Shown: one piece after another, positions 63,179-64,000 of the stretch
Numbering within the stretch: position 1 is the stretch's first letter
How the letters are laid out: each line of letters opens with the position of its first letter
NCBI GenBank assembly: GCA_000415965.1
Contig: KE356560.1
Span: forward strand, 914,758 to 978,757
DNA length: 64,000 nt
Reading direction: 5' to 3'
Source: Haloquadratum walsbyi J07HQW1
GTDB lineage: Archaea > Halobacteriota > Halobacteria > Halobacteriales > Haloferacaceae
Translations under genes and position numbers: made by a program
Notes under the pieces: generated by a model
What the model saw: the letters and a program-made list of their open reading frames with translations, nothing else
Told to the model about the DNA's origin: nothing
Databases searched by the model: none

Positions 63179-64000
63179 ATGTTCGAACAACGTGGTCAGG
63201 AAGAACAAGACACGACTCAGCTCCCGACAGAAGCACCAGTATCAGTTACACCCAGGGCGTGTGCTGTGACTGCTGTTACCGCCGGTGTCACTGCAGCGCA
63301 TCCCGATCAAGTCCTTTCAGACACAATCACACGAAAAGGCGAGATACTCTCAATTGCTGATAACCAATATGATTTATCCAAATACGAGGAAGTGGTTATC
63401 CTCGGTGGTGGGAACGCTGCCGGTAGTATTGCACAGCACCTGACGACGGTCGTTGATGATTACCTCACCGGAGGAATTGTCATCACTGATAATCCCGTTG
63501 ATGCTGATCCAGTCGATGTTGTTACTGGAACCCACCCGCTTCCAAGCACCGCGAACATGACTGCTGCTGAGCAAATGCGTTCTTATGCCCGTGATTGTGC
63601 TGTTGATACTCTCGTTCTTGCTGTGATTACTGGGGGCGGAAGTGCACTTTTATCAGCACCGGTTGAGCGTATCGATGAATCTGCGCTACGGACGATAACG
63701 CAGGAGTTGATTCAGTGTGGAGCACCAATAAGCCGTATTAACGCCGTCCGAAAGCATATTTCGACAATCAAGGGCGGACAGCTGGCACGTGCACTTACCC
63801 CAGCTCAAACAATTGGTCTCATCTTCAGTGACGTCACATCAGGTGACCCCAGCGTCGTTGCCAGTGGTCCCTTGTCGCCAGACGCATCGACATATACAGA
63901 CGCGCTCACAACCCTCCGTGAGTATGACGTCAACACGCCGGAGTCTGTTCGTATACATCTCCAGCGCGGTGCTGACGGTGATATCGACGAGACACCGTCC
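63179..64000 (+). CDS. Glycerate 2-kinase (GckA/DUF4147 family), 5' part only
   Basis: The gene runs off the window end after 274 codons without a stop; the family usually has 400-450 residues. Visible N-terminal-domain motifs are VVILGGGNAAGSIAQHL, TGTHPLPS, AVITGGGSALLSAPVE, INAVRKHISTIKGGQLAR and GLIFSDVTSGDPSVVASGPL. It phosphorylates glycerate to 2-phosphoglycerate, feeding the lower glycolytic pathway; this would complement the glucose dehydrogenase module nearby. The C-terminal MOFRL domain lies outside the window. Confidence 0.9.
   Translation, partial: MFEQRGQEEQDTTQLPTEAPVSVTPRACAVTAVTAGVTAAHPDQVLSDTITRKGEILSIADNQYDLSKYEEVVILGGGNAAGSIAQHLTTVVDDYLTGGIVITDNPVDADPVDVVTGTHPLPSTANMTAAEQMRSYARDCAVDTLVLAVITGGGSALLSAPVERIDESALRTITQELIQCGAPISRINAVRKHISTIKGGQLARALTPAQTIGLIFSDVTSGDPSVVASGPLSPDASTYTDALTTLREYDVNTPESVRIHLQRGADGDIDETPS

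Noticed and set aside
1-64000. CRISPR array
   Set aside because: I looked for regularly spaced direct repeats of 20-40 bp and found none; the repeats present are inverted, dispersed or short tandem arrays. No cas genes were seen.

Overview
The window reads as chromosome of an extremely halophilic archaeon of the Haloquadratum walsbyi type. The proteins are acidic, the codons are AT-rich for a haloarchaeon, a TFB transcription factor and a Hel308-type helicase are present, most start codons lie close behind a TATA-like box, secreted proteins carry twin-arginine lipoprotein signals, and one ends in a PGF-CTERM-like tail. The genus assignment is inference from gene content and composition; no search was run.

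Layout. 1-7.3 kb: a thioredoxin-like protein, a five-gene branched-chain amino acid/urea-type ABC transporter (binding protein, then LivH-M-G-F, all on the minus strand) and an acetyltransferase. 7.7-10.5 kb: an SRPBCC-like protein, a DsbA-like lipoprotein coupled to a membrane protein with a buried CxxC, a decayed tRNA-like sequence and tRNA-Thr(CGU). 10.5-18.9 kb: tRNA methyltransferase Trm5, a TFB, a cobalamin/iron-chelate type ABC transporter (BtuD, BtuC and divergent BtuF), thioredoxin and a membrane protein. 18.9-27 kb: a frameshifted hel308, an aminotransferase, ribH, an Agl23-like membrane protein and purK-purE. 27.0-27.7 kb: a 664-bp non-coding mobile element directly upstream of the complex I (nuo) promoter. 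27.7-38.5 kb: nuoA-B-CD-H-I, a 412-bp gap with its own promoter signals, then nuoJ1-J2-K-L-M-N. There are no nuoE/F/G genes, as in other haloarchaea. 38.8-48 kb: a frameshifted DHH phosphoesterase, a CBS-ParB protein, a thioredoxin reductase-like enzyme, cysS, CbiX with a 4Fe-4S partner, and small hypotheticals. 48.8-57 kb: purine genes (purA, purN-purH fusion, purB) interrupted by two decayed TnpB elements. 57.1-58.9 kb: glucose dehydrogenase overlapping its likely regulator GfcR. 59.0-61.7 kb: a GC-rich IS4-type element with 34-bp terminal inverted repeats and a broken transposase. 61.7-64 kb: a monothiol glutaredoxin, a hypothetical protein and the start of a glycerate 2-kinase.

How it works together. 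Five purine-synthesis genes (purK, purE, purA, purNH, purB) lie within 32 kb. Redox proteins recur: two thioredoxins, a DsbA-like protein, a thioredoxin reductase-like enzyme and a glutaredoxin. The nuo cluster supplies respiration. Gdh and GfcR form a sugar-oxidation module.

I found no clear new defence or biosynthetic system. The most informative signals are mobile-element traces and gene decay: a 2-bp deletion inside a hexamer repeat in hel308, a 1-bp loss in the DHH gene, the newly delimited IS4-type element, the element at the nuo promoter, and a pair of diverged dispersed repeats with shared minus-strand coding potential. The DsbA-like/CxxC membrane pair is the best candidate for a little-described system.
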